51,806 nt of DNA from Shewanella profunda (GTDB taxonomy: Bacteria; Pseudomonadota; Gammaproteobacteria; Enterobacterales; Shewanellaceae), in the NCBI RefSeq assembly GCF_023283765.1, contig NZ_JAKILG010000035.1:1-51806 (forward strand), given 5' to 3'. Of the stretch, positions 42,944 through 51,695 are shown in pieces; positions within the stretch are counted from its first letter, which is position 1; the number at the start of each line of letters is the position of its first letter. The translations under genes were made by a program, and so were the position numbers. The notes under the pieces are model-generated. The model was not told the DNA's origin, did no database searches, and saw nothing but the letters and a program-made list of their open reading frames with translations.

Positions 42944-44560
42944 TTACTTCAAAATAGCGTAATAACTGGCAAATGCTGAAAACTTAAGCTCACGACCGAC
43001 TAATTGCGCGGTTTTTAGACCATGCCCAGTCAGTTCCACCTGCAATTCGATCCCGGTTAAATCAAACTTGGTATCCACGTCTTGTAAGTTAAAGCAGATA
43101 AGAACCCGCTTCTGACCTAAACTGCGCACAAATACTAATAGCGGCTCTGTGGTATCAACAAATTGGATATCACCTTCAACCAATATTGGGTGCAATTTGC
43201 GCCAAGCGAGGAATTGACGATATCCGTGAAGTATTGAGTGTTTGTCGGCTTCTTGCACCTCTACTGCCAATTTTCGATGCGCGGCAGCAATCGGTAACCA
43301 AGGGGATACTTCACTAAAACCACTAAAGTCCTCACGCTGTAACCAAGGCATAGGAGTACGACAACCATCTCGTCCTTTAAACATCGGCCAAAAGGTTTTG
43401 CCAAAGGGATCCTGTAACTCATGGTATTCAATGGGCGCCTCGGTTAAACCAAGCTCTTCACCTTGATAACTGCATACACTACCACGTAATGAGCTCAGCA
43501 TAGCGTTGAACATTTTTACCATATCGGGCTTACCTTGCCCCCAACGACTAGCGACACGCTGTACATCATGATTACCTATGGCCCAACACGGCCAGCCATC
43601 ACCAATGCTAGCCTCCAACGCCTCAACCGTTTGGCGAATATAAGCCGCGCTATAATCGTCAGTCAGCAGTTCAAAACTGTAGGCCATATGCAGGTGTTCT
43701 TCGCCCTGAGTGTAAGCCGCCATCACAGCCAAAGAGTCTTCTGCTGACACTTCGCCTAAGGTAACGGCTCCGGGATAACGATTGATAAGTTGACGTAAAT
43801 CTTCAATAAAAGTGATAGTTTGCGGCCGATCATTATTGTAGTAATGGTACTGGTACGCATAAGGGTTATCTTCACTAAAGCCGCGGCCTTGGCGTTTATC
43901 CTTAGGTTTTGGCGGATTATCCCTAAGCTGCTCGTCGTGATAACAAAAGGTAATCGCATCTAAACGAAAACCATCGACACCTTTCTTAAGCCAAAATTCG
44001 ACATTATCGAGTACGGCCTGACGCACCTCTGGATGATGAAAATTGAGATCAGGCTGACTACGCAAAAAATTATGTAGATAATATTGTTGCCTGCGCGGCT
44101 CCCATTCCCAAGCACAACCACCGAAAATGGCTAACCAGTTGTTGGGCGCGGTACCATCGTCTTTCGGATCGGCCCACACATACCAATCTGCCTTTGGATT
44201 AGTACGACTTTCACGGCTCTCGACAAACCAAGCGTGTTGATCTGAGGTATGGCTTAGTACTTGGTCAATAATCACTTTAAGCCCGAGCATATGGGCTTTA
44301 TCAATAAGATCGTCAAAGTCATTCATGGTACCAAATAACGGGTCGACTTGACGGTAATCACTGATATCGTAACCAAAATCTGCCATAGGAGATTTAAAAA
44401 AAGGTGAAATCCAAATTGCATCGACATTCAGGCTGGCGATGTAGTCCAGCTTAGTAATAATGCCTCGTAAATCACCCACGCCATCACCATTGGTATCCAA
44501 CAGGCTTCGGGGATAAATTTGGTAAATCACAGCCCCACGCCACCAAGTTAACTCACTCAT
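42944..44560 (-). CDS. aglA: GH13 alpha-glucosidase (oligo-glucosidase type), cytoplasmic
   Basis: 538 aa, no signal peptide. The GH13 conserved regions are all present: WRGAVIYQIYPRSLLDTNGD at the start, DQVLSHTSDQHAWF (region I), VDGFRLDAITF with the nucleophile Asp (region II), TLGEVSAED with the acid/base Glu (region III) and AIGNHDVQRVASRW (region IV). NPPKPKDKRQGRGF and the overall length fit the GH13_23 alpha-glucosidases. It hydrolyses terminal alpha-1,4 or other alpha-glucosidic links of imported malto-oligosaccharides. It is divergent from the TonB receptor across 480 bp, with palindromic operators in the gap. Substrate preference is not known from sequence. Confidence 0.93.
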   Translation of the reverse strand: MSELTWWRGAVIYQIYPRSLLDTNGDGVGDLRGIITKLDYIASLNVDAIWISPFFKSPMADFGYDISDYRQVDPLFGTMNDFDDLIDKAHMLGLKVIIDQVLSHTSDQHAWFVESRESRTNPKADWYVWADPKDDGTAPNNWLAIFGGCAWEWEPRRQQYYLHNFLRSQPDLNFHHPEVRQAVLDNVEFWLKKGVDGFRLDAITFCYHDEQLRDNPPKPKDKRQGRGFSEDNPYAYQYHYYNNDRPQTITFIEDLRQLINRYPGAVTLGEVSAEDSLAVMAAYTQGEEHLHMAYSFELLTDDYSAAYIRQTVEALEASIGDGWPCWAIGNHDVQRVASRWGQGKPDMVKMFNAMLSSLRGSVCSYQGEELGLTEAPIEYHELQDPFGKTFWPMFKGRDGCRTPMPWLQREDFSGFSEVSPWLPIAAAHRKLAVEVQEADKHSILHGYRQFLAWRKLHPILVEGDIQFVDTTEPLLVFVRSLGQKRVLICFNLQDVDTKFDLTGIELQVELTGHGLKTAQLVGRELKFSAFASYYAILK

Positions 44561-44707
44561 TGTTGCCCCTTTATGATTATTCTAAGCAAGCATCACCCGA
44601 TACATGCAAGCAAGCAGTTGTAACTTTGTTACTGTAAAGTTAATGGTGCTGCAGCTTATTTTGTAATGCCGAGCATACGTGAATAGGGAAATCAGGTTCA
44701 ATACGTC

Positions 44708-44721
44708 TGCATACGTATGCA
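44708..44721. promoter_or_regulatory. Perfect operator palindrome, glucosidase side
   Basis: TGCATACGTATGCA, a perfect 14-bp palindrome with a central CG, in the style of LacI/GalR-family operators. It lies 148 bp upstream of the glucosidase start. Confidence 0.7.
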
Positions 44722-44856
44722 ATAAATCGTAAGGTAAGCCCTCCTATGGGTGAGTAAATTTAATAATTAAATAACAACAATTTACACATAAAATCCATTC
44801 ATTTCACCCCTTAAAACTCCCACCAAAAATGACCTTTTATTGTGCTAAGCATTAAC

Positions 44857-44870
44857 TGAATACGTATGCA
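44857..44870. promoter_or_regulatory. Operator palindrome, TonB-receptor side
   Basis: TGAATACGTATGCA differs from the 44708 site at one base. It is 149 bp away from it and 173 bp upstream of the receptor start. A shared LacI-family regulator (MalR-like) is inferred. No regulator gene is in the window. Confidence 0.65.
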
Positions 44871-45042
44871 TAACATTGTTACAACAAGAAGCTGGAGAGT
44901 AGTATCTTCACCGTTGCATAACAATTTGGTCATAAACACAGCACTTATGCAGTCAATTAAGCGCCGAGATACCAAAAAAGCCGCCCAAAAGCGGTAATAA
45001 CGATAAAACGCTCGATAAAGCAACTCAAAGGGGAAGAGAGAT

Positions 45043-47862
45043 ATGATGCGATTTAAACCCAGTTTGCTAACCCTAGCGCTCGTCGCTGCAGGTGCTAGCA
45101 TGTATTCCTACGCAGCCGATGATGTAACAGATAAAGAAACAAAAGCAAAAGAGGCTGAAATAGAAGTTATTGAAGTCAAAGGTTTTAGAACCAGTGTTAT
45201 TAAATCTCTAAATGAAAAGCGCTTCGGCGATACTGTTTCTGAATCTATATCCGCAGATGATCTTGGCGCCCTTCCCGACCAGTCAATCGCTGATGCGTTA
45301 ACCCGTTTGCCGGGTGTTACGGCCGTACGTACCGGTGGACAGGCAAGCGGTCTCAATATTCGTGGTCTTGATGGTGATTTCGTGTTTGCAACACTTAACG
45401 GACATGAGCAAGTCACCACTGGCGGTAAACGGGCAATTGAGTTTGACCAATATCCATCCGAATTAATTAGTCAAGCCGCTGTATATAAAACACCAAAAGC
45501 CTCGCTGATTGAAGGCGGCGTTGCGGGTACTGTGGAATTAAAAACCGCAGACCCACTAAAAAGCGATAAAGACCAATCATTTAATATTAATGCTCGCGGT
45601 AGCTTTAATGATAGAGCCGATGAAATTTCCGATGCCGATCAATACGGCAACCGTCTTAGCTTTGCCTATCAAGGCAAATTCCTTGAAGATACGCTCGGTG
45701 TCGCCCTAGGCTATGCCCATTTATACCAACCTTATGTTGCCAGTCAATTCATTGGCTTACGTTTCAATGATGATAAAAAAGATGTCAATGGCGATGGTGT
45801 CAACGAGTCCATCAGTGAAGGTTTTGAGTTACAGCAAAAAGGCGGTGACGATACTCGCGATGGTTATATGGCGGCTATCCATTGGCAACCAACGGATAGC
45901 CTTAGCGTAAAAGGCGATTTATTCCATTCAAAATTTACTTCCGAAAACTTTACCCGTGGTTTTCGCGTTAAGTCATTAAAAAATGGCACGATCAGTGATG
46001 CTACTGTCGAAAATGGTTCTATGACGGGTGGTACAGTTTCAACTGGCGTTAATGATACATTTTCCGTTTTTGTTATTAATGATAACGACTCTAAATATTC
46101 AGAAATGACGTCAGGCTCGGTCAATATGGAGTGGAATAATGGTGGCGCATTGACGGTTGCGGCCGATGTTAGCTATTCAAAAGCCGATGGCGAGTTCGTC
46201 AATGGGGGGACCCGCGCCGTTCTATATGATGATATTGGTAATGAGGTGCGATCAGCCGAATCAATCAATTATCAACTCAATGGCTTAAGCCCTGCTAATG
46301 TCAGTTTCTCAAACGACTATACCAACACGGCAACGTTGGGTTTAAAAGAAGTGGGTATGTGGCCATACGATCAACAAAATGATCTGGTTGCCTATAAGTT
46401 AGACTTTAACTACGTGTTAGATTCGAGTTTCTTATCTTCGGTCGATTTTGGCCTGCGCTACTCAGAACGTGAGTTTAACGCGCAGCGTTCACAGGCGGGA
46501 TATGGCTTTGAATTTGGTCAAAACCCAGATAACCAACCAGTCCTTACAATGAACGATGATATGACAAATGTGGTCAACTTTGGCGGAGAATTGTCTGGTT
46601 ACCCAAGTTTTCTCGCGATTGACTTTAATAAAGCACTTGAACTGGTCAACGCACAGTTAGCAGCCACAGGACAACCCCCTTTTACCCCGACGGCGAATTG
46701 GGTTGAAAACTGGACTATGATCCAAAGTGGTTCGGTCAATGAAGATGTATTAGCAGGTTACATTCAAGGCAATCTCGATTTTGACTTAGGCGATATTAAA
46801 GTCACGGGTAACCTAGGTGTGCGTGTTGTTCATACAGATCAAAGCAGTAAAGGTTTGCAACAAGTGGGTTATGGATTAGGTGAAGCCATAACTGATGAGC
46901 TTGGCGTGATCAGTAACGATTATATCCGTAACGAAATTGGTAAAACCTATACCGATTATTTACCGTCACTCAACTTAACTTTCCACCTGACGGAAAATGA
47001 TCAACTGCGTTTTGCTGCAGCTTCTGTGATGTCACGTCCCCCAATCAACAAATTAAAGTCTGGTAGGGGCGCTTGGTATGATGATGCCGACACCACAGGT
47101 TATAAGAGATATAACGCTTGGGGTAATACCAGCCCACTACTCGATCCGTTTTACGCCGATCAATACGACTTATCCTACGAGCATTATTTTGAAGACTCAG
47201 AAGGTGCGGTTGTCGTAGCTTTGTTCTACAAAGATATCAAATCTTTTATCAATGACTTTACAATTCAATCATTTGATTTTGAAGGTAATGGATTTATCGT
47301 TCCCGACACTATTATCGATAACGGGGTTGAGTTCCCAGTCGTGAAAGATGAAGGTCAGTATCAAACGGCTATCAACAACGATAATGGCGGTTACATTCGT
47401 GGTATCGAGTTAGGTTACACCCAAGTTTTTGATTTTCTCCCATCACCACTCAGTGGCCTTGGCTTCACTGGCAGCTACTCGTATTCAGACAGTGAAGTGG
47501 AGTTTACAACGGACTTAAGTGGTTCAAACTTAACGATTCCATTACCGGGTTTGTCGGAAAGCGTTCTGAACACCACCTTATTCTATACACTGGATGGTTT
47601 CGATACTCGCGTCAGCATGAGATATCGTAGCAGCTACGTTTCAGAGCAAGTGGCAGTAGAGTCGCAACTGGCCTACTTCGCTGCCGAAACGATTGTGGAT
47701 TATCAAGCCTCGTATGCACTGGATAATGGACTTAAGTTCTTATTCCAAATTAATAACTTAACCGATGAGCCAAGTAAAACCTATTTTGGTGAAGAACATC
47801 AAACAGGAACGATTCAATACTTCGGTAGACAATACTTCCTAGGGTTAAATTACTCTCTATAA
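45043..47862 (+). CDS. TonB-dependent outer-membrane receptor, probable malto-oligosaccharide uptake
   Basis: 939 aa. Signal peptide MMRFKPSLLTLALVAAGASM, cleaved near YAA-DD. A plug domain begins IEVIEVKGFRTSVIKSLNEK and contains ALPDQSIADALTRLPGVTAV and ASGLNIRGLDGDFV. A long beta-barrel ends with YFLGLNYSL (C-terminal aromatic/Leu signature). The plug start is typical of the carbohydrate-type receptors of Shewanella, Xanthomonas and Caulobacter. It would bring oligosaccharides of 3 or more sugars into the periplasm using TonB energy. It is followed by a terminator and then by the amylase gene, and is controlled from the divergent operator region. Confidence 0.95.
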   Translation: MMRFKPSLLTLALVAAGASMYSYAADDVTDKETKAKEAEIEVIEVKGFRTSVIKSLNEKRFGDTVSESISADDLGALPDQSIADALTRLPGVTAVRTGGQASGLNIRGLDGDFVFATLNGHEQVTTGGKRAIEFDQYPSELISQAAVYKTPKASLIEGGVAGTVELKTADPLKSDKDQSFNINARGSFNDRADEISDADQYGNRLSFAYQGKFLEDTLGVALGYAHLYQPYVASQFIGLRFNDDKKDVNGDGVNESISEGFELQQKGGDDTRDGYMAAIHWQPTDSLSVKGDLFHSKFTSENFTRGFRVKSLKNGTISDATVENGSMTGGTVSTGVNDTFSVFVINDNDSKYSEMTSGSVNMEWNNGGALTVAADVSYSKADGEFVNGGTRAVLYDDIGNEVRSAESINYQLNGLSPANVSFSNDYTNTATLGLKEVGMWPYDQQNDLVAYKLDFNYVLDSSFLSSVDFGLRYSEREFNAQRSQAGYGFEFGQNPDNQPVLTMNDDMTNVVNFGGELSGYPSFLAIDFNKALELVNAQLAATGQPPFTPTANWVENWTMIQSGSVNEDVLAGYIQGNLDFDLGDIKVTGNLGVRVVHTDQSSKGLQQVGYGLGEAITDELGVISNDYIRNEIGKTYTDYLPSLNLTFHLTENDQLRFAAASVMSRPPINKLKSGRGAWYDDADTTGYKRYNAWGNTSPLLDPFYADQYDLSYEHYFEDSEGAVVVALFYKDIKSFINDFTIQSFDFEGNGFIVPDTIIDNGVEFPVVKDEGQYQTAINNDNGGYIRGIELGYTQVFDFLPSPLSGLGFTGSYSYSDSEVEFTTDLSGSNLTIPLPGLSESVLNTTLFYTLDGFDTRVSMRYRSSYVSEQVAVESQLAYFAAETIVDYQASYALDNGLKFLFQINNLTDEPSKTYFGEEHQTGTIQYFGRQYFLGLNYSL

Positions 47863-47876
47863 GGTGCAAAAAACTA

Positions 47877-47907
47877 AGCCTGCTTCAATTTAGAAGCAGG
47901 CTTTTTT
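47877..47907 (+). terminator. Terminator of the TonB receptor gene
   Basis: AAGCCTGCTTC, a 6-nt loop, GAAGCAGGCTTTTTTA, 15 bp after the stop. Some readthrough to the amylase gene is possible. Confidence 0.88.
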
Positions 47908-47984
47908 ATTTCAATACCAGTCCACGATACCAAGGTCAAACATGACTAGCGCATTAAACTTAACCTATCTAAAAGGCTGACATT

Positions 47985-50096
47985 ATGATCCGTTTATACT
48001 TAGCGATAGTCGTTTCCTGCTGCTTAATTTATTCATCGATTAAAATGGTGAACGCTGAAAATCTTAAACCTGAGATCACGATAGAACCCTCGTCTTGGTG
48101 GGCAGGCATGCAAAATCCTGAGCTGCAATTAATGCTCTACAGCCGCGCTTTTCCTCGTGAGTCTAAGTCGTTAAAGGTCAACATTAAGGGCGATGGCATT
48201 AGCCTAAAAAAGCTTGAGTCTACGGACAACCCCCACTATCTGTTTATCACCTTAGATCTCAGCCAAGCGGCGCCACAAACCTTTGAGCTTTCAATTTTAA
48301 ACCAAGAATCGATTTCAAACACAGATTCACTTTCAAGCACAGCAGCACTCTACCACCTGCCCTACACATTACATCCGCGGGCGAAAGGCAGCCGTGAGCG
48401 CCAAGGGTTTAGCAATAAGGATGTGATTTACCTTATCACCCCGGATAGATTTGCCAATGGCGACCCCAGCAATGACAATCATGCGCAGATGCTAGAAAAA
48501 ATTGCGCCGAACCATCCCGATGGACGCCACGGCGGTGATATAGCCGGTATCAGCCAACAGTTAGATTATCTAGCGAAACTTGGAGTCACTCAGCTATGGA
48601 TCAACCCGTTACTCGAGAATAACCAGGCCCAATATTCCTACCATGGTTACGCAATTACCGATCTATACCGCGTCGATCCCCGCTTTGGCAGCAATGAGGA
48701 GTATAAAGCCTTAGTCGCTAGGGCAAATAAACTCGGCCTTGGGGTGATTAAAGATGTGGTGGTCAATCATATCGGTTCGAATCATTGGTGGCTTAAAGAC
48801 TTGCCAAGCCAAGACTGGTTAAATTATCCCGCGCAAACCCAGACAAACAATCGCGAACGCAAGCCAGAGTTGACGAGTCTCAACGATACTGACCCCGCCC
48901 ATACCAAGCCCAGCTTTACCAGCCCCCGTTTTACCACCCATAGGCGCACCACAGTGCAAGATCCCTACGTCGCGGCGCAGGATCATCTCGATTTCGTCGA
49001 CGGTTGGTTTACCGATACCATGCCAGATCTCAATCAAGCCAATCCCAAGCTGGCGACCTATCTGATCCAAAACAGCATTTGGTGGGTCGAGTACGCCGCA
49101 CTTTCGGGGATACGCGAAGATACTTACTCCTATGCCGACAAAGGGTTTCTCGCTAAATGGTCCAAGGCCTTGATGGCGGAATATCCTAATTTTAATATTG
49201 TGGGTGAAGAATGGACCGCAAACCCCATCACGGTATCCTATTGGCAAAAGGGCAAACTCAATGCCGATGGTTACACCTCAGATTTACCCAGTTTGATGGA
49301 TTTTCCGTTGTATGAGAAATTGATTGCCAGCCTTAATGAGCCAGAGGCGTGGGACACAGGATTTATAACACTTTATGAGATGTTAGCCAACGATGTGGTT
49401 TATGCCTCACCCAGTCAGTTAGTATTATTTGAGGGCAATCACGACACAAATCGTCTCTTTAGTTTAATGAAGCAAAATTTGAGCTTATACAAGATGGCGC
49501 TCACCTATGTGCTTACCGCCAAACGTATTCCGCAGTTGTTTTACGGTACTGAAGTGCTAATGACAAGCCCAACCGAAGATCGTCACGATGGTGTCGTGCG
49601 TAGTGATTTCCCCGGTGGTTTTGCCAACAGTGCCATTAACGCCTTTACGGGAAAAGGACTGAGTAAACCTCAACAACAAGCCCAGCAGTTTGTCAGTACG
49701 CTACTAAATTACCGTAAACAATCCTCCGCGCTGCAATCGGGCGATCTGCTGCATTTTGTGCCACGGGAGGGCGTATATGTGCAATTTCGTTGCCTATTGA
49801 ATCAAGCATTCTCAGATAAACTGCAAGCCGAAGAGCTAACGTCTATAACCCAACATAACGCCTGTACTCAGCCCTCGGCCGACAAAGTCATGTTGATCTA
49901 CAACAAAAATGAAAAGACAGTCGAGCTAGACTTAAGCCGCTTTGCTAGCGTGCTTGGTGGTAGCCGTGCAGCAAAAGACATCATCAGTGGCAAAACGGTT
50001 TCACTCAATCATGCGATAACATTACCCCATGCAGGTGTCACTATCCTTGAGCTTAAACCAACCTCTCAGCTCGCTGCAGGCTTGCCTAGCAGCTAA
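47985..50096 (+). CDS. Exported GH13 amylase (SusA/neopullulanase-like)
   Basis: 703 aa. Signal peptide MIRLYLAIVVSCCLIYSSIK, cleaved after VNA (residue 24). An N-terminal beta domain (ITIEPSSWWAGMQNPELQLM, the Cyc-maltodext_N type known from SusA) is followed by the GH13 barrel: DVVVNHIGSNHWW (region I), GIREDTYSY with nucleophile Asp379 (region II), VGEEWTAN with Glu408 or Glu409 (region III) and FEGNHDTNR near 478 (region IV). It is probably periplasmic or surface-exposed, opening starch or maltodextrin and cyclodextrins. It has no Cys-box lipoprotein signal. Transcribed with the TonB receptor direction. Confidence 0.93.
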   Translation: MIRLYLAIVVSCCLIYSSIKMVNAENLKPEITIEPSSWWAGMQNPELQLMLYSRAFPRESKSLKVNIKGDGISLKKLESTDNPHYLFITLDLSQAAPQTFELSILNQESISNTDSLSSTAALYHLPYTLHPRAKGSRERQGFSNKDVIYLITPDRFANGDPSNDNHAQMLEKIAPNHPDGRHGGDIAGISQQLDYLAKLGVTQLWINPLLENNQAQYSYHGYAITDLYRVDPRFGSNEEYKALVARANKLGLGVIKDVVVNHIGSNHWWLKDLPSQDWLNYPAQTQTNNRERKPELTSLNDTDPAHTKPSFTSPRFTTHRRTTVQDPYVAAQDHLDFVDGWFTDTMPDLNQANPKLATYLIQNSIWWVEYAALSGIREDTYSYADKGFLAKWSKALMAEYPNFNIVGEEWTANPITVSYWQKGKLNADGYTSDLPSLMDFPLYEKLIASLNEPEAWDTGFITLYEMLANDVVYASPSQLVLFEGNHDTNRLFSLMKQNLSLYKMALTYVLTAKRIPQLFYGTEVLMTSPTEDRHDGVVRSDFPGGFANSAINAFTGKGLSKPQQQAQQFVSTLLNYRKQSSALQSGDLLHFVPREGVYVQFRCLLNQAFSDKLQAEELTSITQHNACTQPSADKVMLIYNKNEKTVELDLSRFASVLGGSRAAKDIISGKTVSLNHAITLPHAGVTILELKPTSQLAAGLPSS

Positions 50097-50139
50097 ACAC
50101 ACGAGTCACCAAGCTAGCGCTTTAACTCAGGCTCAAACT

Positions 50140-50187
50140 AACAAATAAGGATAGGCCGCGCGTAACCGCGACCTATTCTTATTTGTT
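50140..50187 (+). terminator. Long inverted repeat after the amylase gene
   Basis: AACAAATAAG-GATAGG-CCGCG is mirrored by CGCG-ACCTATT-CTTATTTGTT around a short loop, 43 bp after the stop. A weak T run (TAAATTTTG) follows. Probably a terminator. Confidence 0.65.
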
Positions 50188-50212
50188 AAATTTTGACACG
50201 CTATGCCTATTT

Positions 50213-50452
50213 CTAAATTGACTGTTCAATAATACTAACCCATTCATCGTATGATTCTGCTCGCCAGTTATTATCTATTTTCAGTCTCTCTGCTGGATAA
50301 GGTCTCTTTGTGCCGCCATACCAATTAAAATACGAAACTGATTTACCATCTATGCTTGGCTCCTTAGATAAAGGCAAATCCCATTCAAAAATATAGAATT
50401 CGGTACCTGTAGGAAAATCTGATCTTTTTGGTAATTCGCCACGCTTATACAT
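50213..50452 (-). CDS. Small orphan protein, possible cassette-borne gene
   Basis: 79 aa, not recognised. The sequence is polar and rich in Trp, Tyr and Pro (TGTEFYIFEWDLPLSKEP, SYFNWYGGTKRPYPAERLK, NWRAESYDEWVSII), without signal peptide or membrane segment. It looks like a genuine protein, judged by its mixed composition. No clear ribosome binding site precedes the ATG at 50452 (GGCCAATTT). If the remnant at 50838 is an integron integrase, a minus-strand gene here would match cassette orientation, but no attC could be confirmed. Confidence 0.5.
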   Translation of the reverse strand: MYKRGELPKRSDFPTGTEFYIFEWDLPLSKEPSIDGKSVSYFNWYGGTKRPYPAERLKIDNNWRAESYDEWVSIIEQSI

Positions 50453-50837
50453 AAATTGGCCGCATAAAAATTTAACGTCTTAGTATTTATGCGTTGCGCT
50501 GTTTGCAGGGCATAAATCGCATGTTGGATTTGAACTTTTGTATAGTGCGCATGCGCGTTTACCTCATTAGACCAGCAAAAACGCACATAGTTAACTATCT
50601 GTATTTGCAAGAACTTACCAGCTTTCTATCACTTTCATATACAAGAATCTATCAGGCAAAACGCACATGTGCAGTTTCCAAGCCTATTACCTAAATCTGT
50701 AAAAAGAAGTTACGGATAATAAATGTTAAATTTATGCACCTATGTGTAAATGCGCACAAATATTTGTATTTTGTTCCTTGAAATGTGGCTAAAACCAATA
50801 ACGCTTTATAAATAACCAGCATTAACAGTGTGCCATC
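50453..50837. other. AT-rich region with repeated ACGCACAT elements
   Basis: AAAAACGCACATA at about 50578 and AAAACGCACATG at about 50660 are partial repeats 82 bp apart, and GCGCATGCGC occurs near 50550. No supportable gene is present. It would be the attI or cassette zone if an integron once existed, but I could not identify a proper att site. Confidence 0.35.
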
Positions 50838-50935
50838 ATGACCACAAAAAGCCCGTTTCTACATCTTGTTCAAGAAGAAATGCGTATGGTGGTAAAAGGA
50901 TTAGAACCAAAATATCCTATCTGTATTAGATCAAG
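50838..50935 (+). pseudogene. intI: Possible integron-integrase (IntI) N-terminal remnant
   Basis: The ATG at 50838 gives MTTKSPFLHLVQEEMRM, which fits the N-terminus of Shewanella and Vibrio IntI proteins. After a frameshift near 50889 the +2 frame reads GKRIRTKISYLY-stop-IK, close to the SAM-like-domain pattern of IntI (K-R-T-x-x-T-Y-L-Y-W-I-K) with the Trp codon changed to TAG. Nothing of the catalytic domain follows, and the lipoprotein gene ends at 50981 on the other strand. This is remembered-motif evidence over about 32 residues only. Confidence 0.45.
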
Positions 50936-50980
50936 CAGCCTTTATCTCACCTTTAAATATCTCGATTGGTGCTTAACCTT

Positions 50981-51695
50981 TTATCCGCGGCAAATAGTTA
51001 AACGGCGTGCTGCAAATATACCGAGTAACCACAGGGTCAATATCGTTAAACTGCCACCGCCGCTGTAACCTTGTTTATGTTCTATGGTGGCAACCTGCTC
51101 TTCTTTAACCCTTGTCTTAAAGCGCGCTAACTCATCATCTAAGTTAACGATCATATCGTTCACCGCAAGATCAAAGCCTTCATAGGATTTATCCCTTAAA
51201 GTCGTCGTCACGCCAACAGCGGTTGAACTTTCGGTTAACTGATTAATGCCTGGCGCCCTAAATAACATCTTCTGGCTACGCATATCGAAAACGGCTGTAT
51301 CAACAAAGGTTTGAATCGCATTTTCATTGCCAGGAATTAAGTACATTCCCACAATGGTCCAGTACAGGATTGCTGATTTGTTCTCATGGCTTTGCATTAG
51401 CTGATCATAAGAAACCAATGCCATGACATCGACATCATGCAGGCGAGCAACCTGCTGCAGGGTTTCAAACCCTTTACCGTTTCTAAGATAGGTACTTGGG
51501 ATCACTTCGATACGATCGATATAGTCATATTTGACAAAGGATTTTTTGACTTTATCAAGTAATGCCACTTGAGTACGACTATCAATGGCATTGGCTTGCC
51601 AATGGGATGACGGCAAAAAAGCAATGCCAACAGTGATAGGTAAACGCAGCACAGGTAAAGCAGGCTGGTGAGCCTGACGACTCTTTTCATCGGGG
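50981..51695 (-). pseudogene. Rhombotail-type lipoprotein gene truncated by an IS element
   Basis: The remaining part (about 238 aa) runs from DEKSRQAHQPALPVLRLP and TVGIAFLPSSHW through IDRIEVIPSTYLRNGKGFET and VDVMALVSYDQLMQ to a C-terminal GlyGly-CTERM tail: YSGGGSLTILTLWLLGIFA followed by ARR. It fits the rhombotail lipoproteins (TIGR04179 in my memory), which are anchored at the N-terminus and processed by rhombosortase at the tail. The normal start (signal peptide and lipobox Cys) is missing. An apparent ATG at 51721 lies inside the IS end, so that N-terminus (MSTLFRTGH) is not native. The gene is almost certainly non-functional as a lipoprotein. Confidence 0.75.

Larger units (their letters stand above)
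44561..45042. promoter_or_regulatory. Divergent control region of the maltodextrin locus
   Basis: 480 bp without a gene (a small frame at 44811-45101 is not supported). It carries two operator-like palindromes (44708 and 44857), ACGT half-sites near 44677 and 44703, and a stem-loop TAACTTT/AAAGTTA at 44621-44642 close to the glucosidase start. Confidence 0.65.

Noticed and set aside
44811..45101. 96-aa minus-strand frame in the maltodextrin control region
   Set aside because: It overlaps the operator and the receptor start, with no ribosome binding site or family signal.
50140..50187. attC-like element of an integron
   Set aside because: The inverted repeat lies just after the amylase stop and has no visible RYYYAAC/GTTRRRY core pair. 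A terminator explains it better.
50350..50610. 86-aa minus-strand frame next to the 79-aa orphan
   Set aside because: It overlaps the better-looking 79-aa frame and has low-complexity composition without a family signal.
51502..51690. Frame with MKRVVRLTSLLYLCCVYLSL, looking like a lipoprotein signal peptide
   Set aside because: It is in a different frame from the conserved lipoprotein residues, which read directly through the same DNA. I regard it as coincidence.
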